From positions 1,550,001 through 1,614,000 of the forward strand of contig NZ_CP038143.1 in the NCBI RefSeq assembly GCF_006542375.1: a stretch of 64,000 bases of DNA, given 5' to 3'. The first letter of the stretch is position 1. Every line of letters begins with the position of its first letter. The DNA is from Oecophyllibacter saccharovorans (lineage in GTDB: Bacteria; Pseudomonadota; Alphaproteobacteria; Acetobacterales; Acetobacteraceae). The position numbers and the translations under genes are program-made. Under the pieces are notes generated by a model. That model was not told the DNA's origin and made no database searches. It saw only the letters and a list, made by a program, of their open reading frames with translations. This document shows positions 62,614-64,000 of the stretch, piece after piece.

Positions 62614-63621
62614 TTACGGCGCGTCCTTGACGTCAGCGGTGATCTTGGTGGGGGCTTTGCTGGCTGTCTTGCCGGCCGTCTGGGCCTCGAAGGCCTGGCG
62701 TGCGGTCTCCACAGGCACCAGGGCGTCGAACAGCTTGAAGTCAGCCACCAGCCTGCCTGAGGGCAGGGACTTGATGATGTCGCGGAAGACGACATTCTCG
62801 CGCAAGGCCCCCGGGCCGTAGGTGTGGCAGGCGAACACGCTCTGGGCCGAGACTTCGTCAGTGGCTGTCAGGGTGACGATGATCTCGGCATCCTGCGCCT
62901 TCAGCTGCTCGATCGTCAGCCCGTAGAGGGGGCTGCCGGGCATGATGTCATGCACGACCGGCAGGCTGACGCGGAAAAGCGGCACCTGCGCGTGCTCCAG
63001 GACCAGGTTTTCAACCTCCAGCCCGCGCTGGCCGTTCTTCTCGGTCACGGTGCGCGCCAGCACCACCACGGCGGTGGCATCGATCAGCGGGGTCGACCGC
63101 AGGTTGCCGATGCGCAGGGCCATGCGGTAGATGCCGTTCTCCTCCCAGATGACCACATTGCGGCTGAAGATCACCCAGGGCGTGGGGCGCGAGAAGCGCG
63201 CGAACACCAGTCCCGTGGCGAGTGCTGTGAACATCATGCCCGTCAGCTCTTCAAAGGTCATGACCAGGTTGGCCGCGATGGAGACCGGGGCCGAGACCCC
63301 GTAGCCGACGGTCGAGAGCGTCTGCACGCTGAAGAAGAAATAGCCGAGATAGGTATGGCGGGTGAGGCCCGACACGCTGCCTGAGGGCAGCAGCCAGTAA
63401 GCCGCGCCGAACAGCATGTTCAGCAGGATGTAGATAACCCCCATGATCATGAAGAAGCCCGGCCAGCGGATGGCCAGCATGCGGTGATAGAGATCCCCGG
63501 TCAGCGAATGGCGGATGCCGACCTTGCGAACGTTGGGAAACGTGTTTTCCTGCTCAAGCAGGGTCAGCGCGGTGCGTTTGCGCCTGAAATGAAAGGGGGC
63601 AGCCCTGTGGGGAAATTTCAC
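62614..63621 (-). CDS. Inward-rectifier potassium channel (KirBac family)
   Basis: 335 residues, GTG start. A slide helix (DLYHRMLAIRW) leads to outer helix GFFMIMGVIYILLNMLFGAAYW, pore helix and selectivity filter STVGYG, then inner helix (LTGMMFTALATGLVFARFSRP). The C-terminal cytoplasmic domain (about 155-300) is the immunoglobulin-like Kir fold (MALRIGNLRSTPLIDATAVV, then VPLFRVSLPVVHDI). FARFSRP is a KirBac hallmark. It passes K+ and may set membrane potential. The start lies five bases from the upstream stop, so it is co-transcribed with the methyltransferase gene at the right edge. Confidence 0.92.
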   Translation of the reverse strand: MKFPHRAAPFHFRRKRTALTLLEQENTFPNVRKVGIRHSLTGDLYHRMLAIRWPGFFMIMGVIYILLNMLFGAAYWLLPSGSVSGLTRHTYLGYFFFSVQTLSTVGYGVSAPVSIAANLVMTFEELTGMMFTALATGLVFARFSRPTPWVIFSRNVVIWEENGIYRMALRIGNLRSTPLIDATAVVVLARTVTEKNGQRGLEVENLVLEHAQVPLFRVSLPVVHDIMPGSPLYGLTIEQLKAQDAEIIVTLTATDEVSAQSVFACHTYGPGALRENVVFRDIIKSLPSGRLVADFKLFDALVPVETARQAFEAQTAGKTASKAPTKITADVKDAP

Positions 63622-63626
63622 GGCGT

Positions 63627-64000
63627 TCAGCTTTTCTGCTCAGGGGTGGCGGGGGCGGCGGGAAGGGGCTCTTGCGGCATCGTGCCTGGGGCCGGGGCTG
63701 TATCTGTGGCTGGCTCTGGTCGCACGCCCGGCGCACGGCCGCGGGCAAGCTCGCTGACCACCCCGTGCAGGGTGCGCAGCTCCTGCTCGGTCACCTCGCC
63801 GCGGGCGAAGAGATGGCGCAGGTTGCGGATCATGCCGGGCCGCTTCTGGGCGTTGCGCAGGAAGCCGCTTTCATCCAGGTCACGCACCAGATGGGTCATG
63901 AAATTATCGACCTCGCCCTTGGTGGCGATGCGGGTCTCATTGGTCATGAAATGGCGCTCGGGCGTCTGCTCGCCGGCCAGGTACCACTCATAGGCCATGA
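63627..64000 (-). CDS. C-terminal part of a TrmJ-like RNA methyltransferase (5' end outside window)
   Basis: About 123 visible residues; the 5' part lies beyond the window edge. The segment with ATKGEVDNFMTHLVRDLDESGF, LRNAQKRPGMIRNLRHLF and LTEQEL-like TEQELRTLHGVV is the helical C-terminal domain of the SpoU/TrmD-class tRNA/rRNA methyltransferase TrmJ (2'-O-methylation at position 32). A Pro/Ala/Thr-rich tail of about 35 residues ends it. The catalytic SPOUT knot cannot be seen here. The first Met shown is probably internal, because the frame is open to the edge. Confidence 0.8.
   Translation of the reverse strand, partial: MAYEWYLAGEQTPERHFMTNETRIATKGEVDNFMTHLVRDLDESGFLRNAQKRPGMIRNLRHLFARGEVTEQELRTLHGVVSELARGRAPGVRPEPATDTAPAPGTMPQEPLPAAPATPEQKS

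Overview
The window is GC-rich chromosomal DNA from an alphaproteobacterium, most likely an acetic acid bacterium (Acetobacteraceae). The evidence is the strong G/C bias at third codon positions, the argS-SPOR-scpA/scpB-tatBC-serS gene order, the class II DAHP synthase, a Tat-exported glucose-fructose oxidoreductase-like enzyme, the Suv3-like helicase and a long-tailed RNase E. The family assignment is inferred from gene content; no 16S rRNA is present.

Layout. Positions 1-5000 are an accessory patch: two tandem Cys-rich paralogues, an AT-rich membrane-protein gene, a broken third copy of the paralogue, an AT-rich three-gene operon (RelE-like protein, XRE-type regulator, DUF6941-like protein; 2185-3746), and small orphan genes, including a 52-residue one. 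It ends near a tRNA-Arg(CCG). From 5182 on the DNA is core: lipoprotein hydrolase, polA, two HAD phosphatases, purD, xseA, a small exported protein, rne, nadABC, an amidase, the rod-shape cluster mreBCD-mrdA-rodA, a LysE exporter, glyQS, a DUF2076 protein, a Rieske-FAD reductase, aspS, xthA, erpA, dgt, argS-SPOR-scpA, a gfo gene, scpB-tatB-tatC-serS, a Suv3-like helicase, fpr, gor, a hydrolase-TPR protein, a secreted protein, aroG, pncB with a His-rich partner, gltX, a KirBac channel and the end of a TrmJ-like methyltransferase gene.

How the genes fit together. MreBCD, PBP2, RodA and the amidase build and split a rod-shaped wall. NadABC makes NAD from aspartate and PncB recycles nicotinate. 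PolA, ExoVII, XthA, Dgt and ScpAB serve DNA repair, nucleotide balance and chromosome condensation. RNase E and the Suv3-like helicase belong to RNA decay. TatB and TatC would export the Tat-signal proteins seen here (amidase, Gfo); no tatA is in the cluster. Five aminoacyl-tRNA synthetase genes sets occur (glyQS, aspS, argS, serS, gltX); AspRS carries residues typical of the non-discriminating type.

The best candidate for something undescribed is the AT-rich operon 2185-3746: a toxin-antitoxin-like pair with a translationally overlapping third gene.
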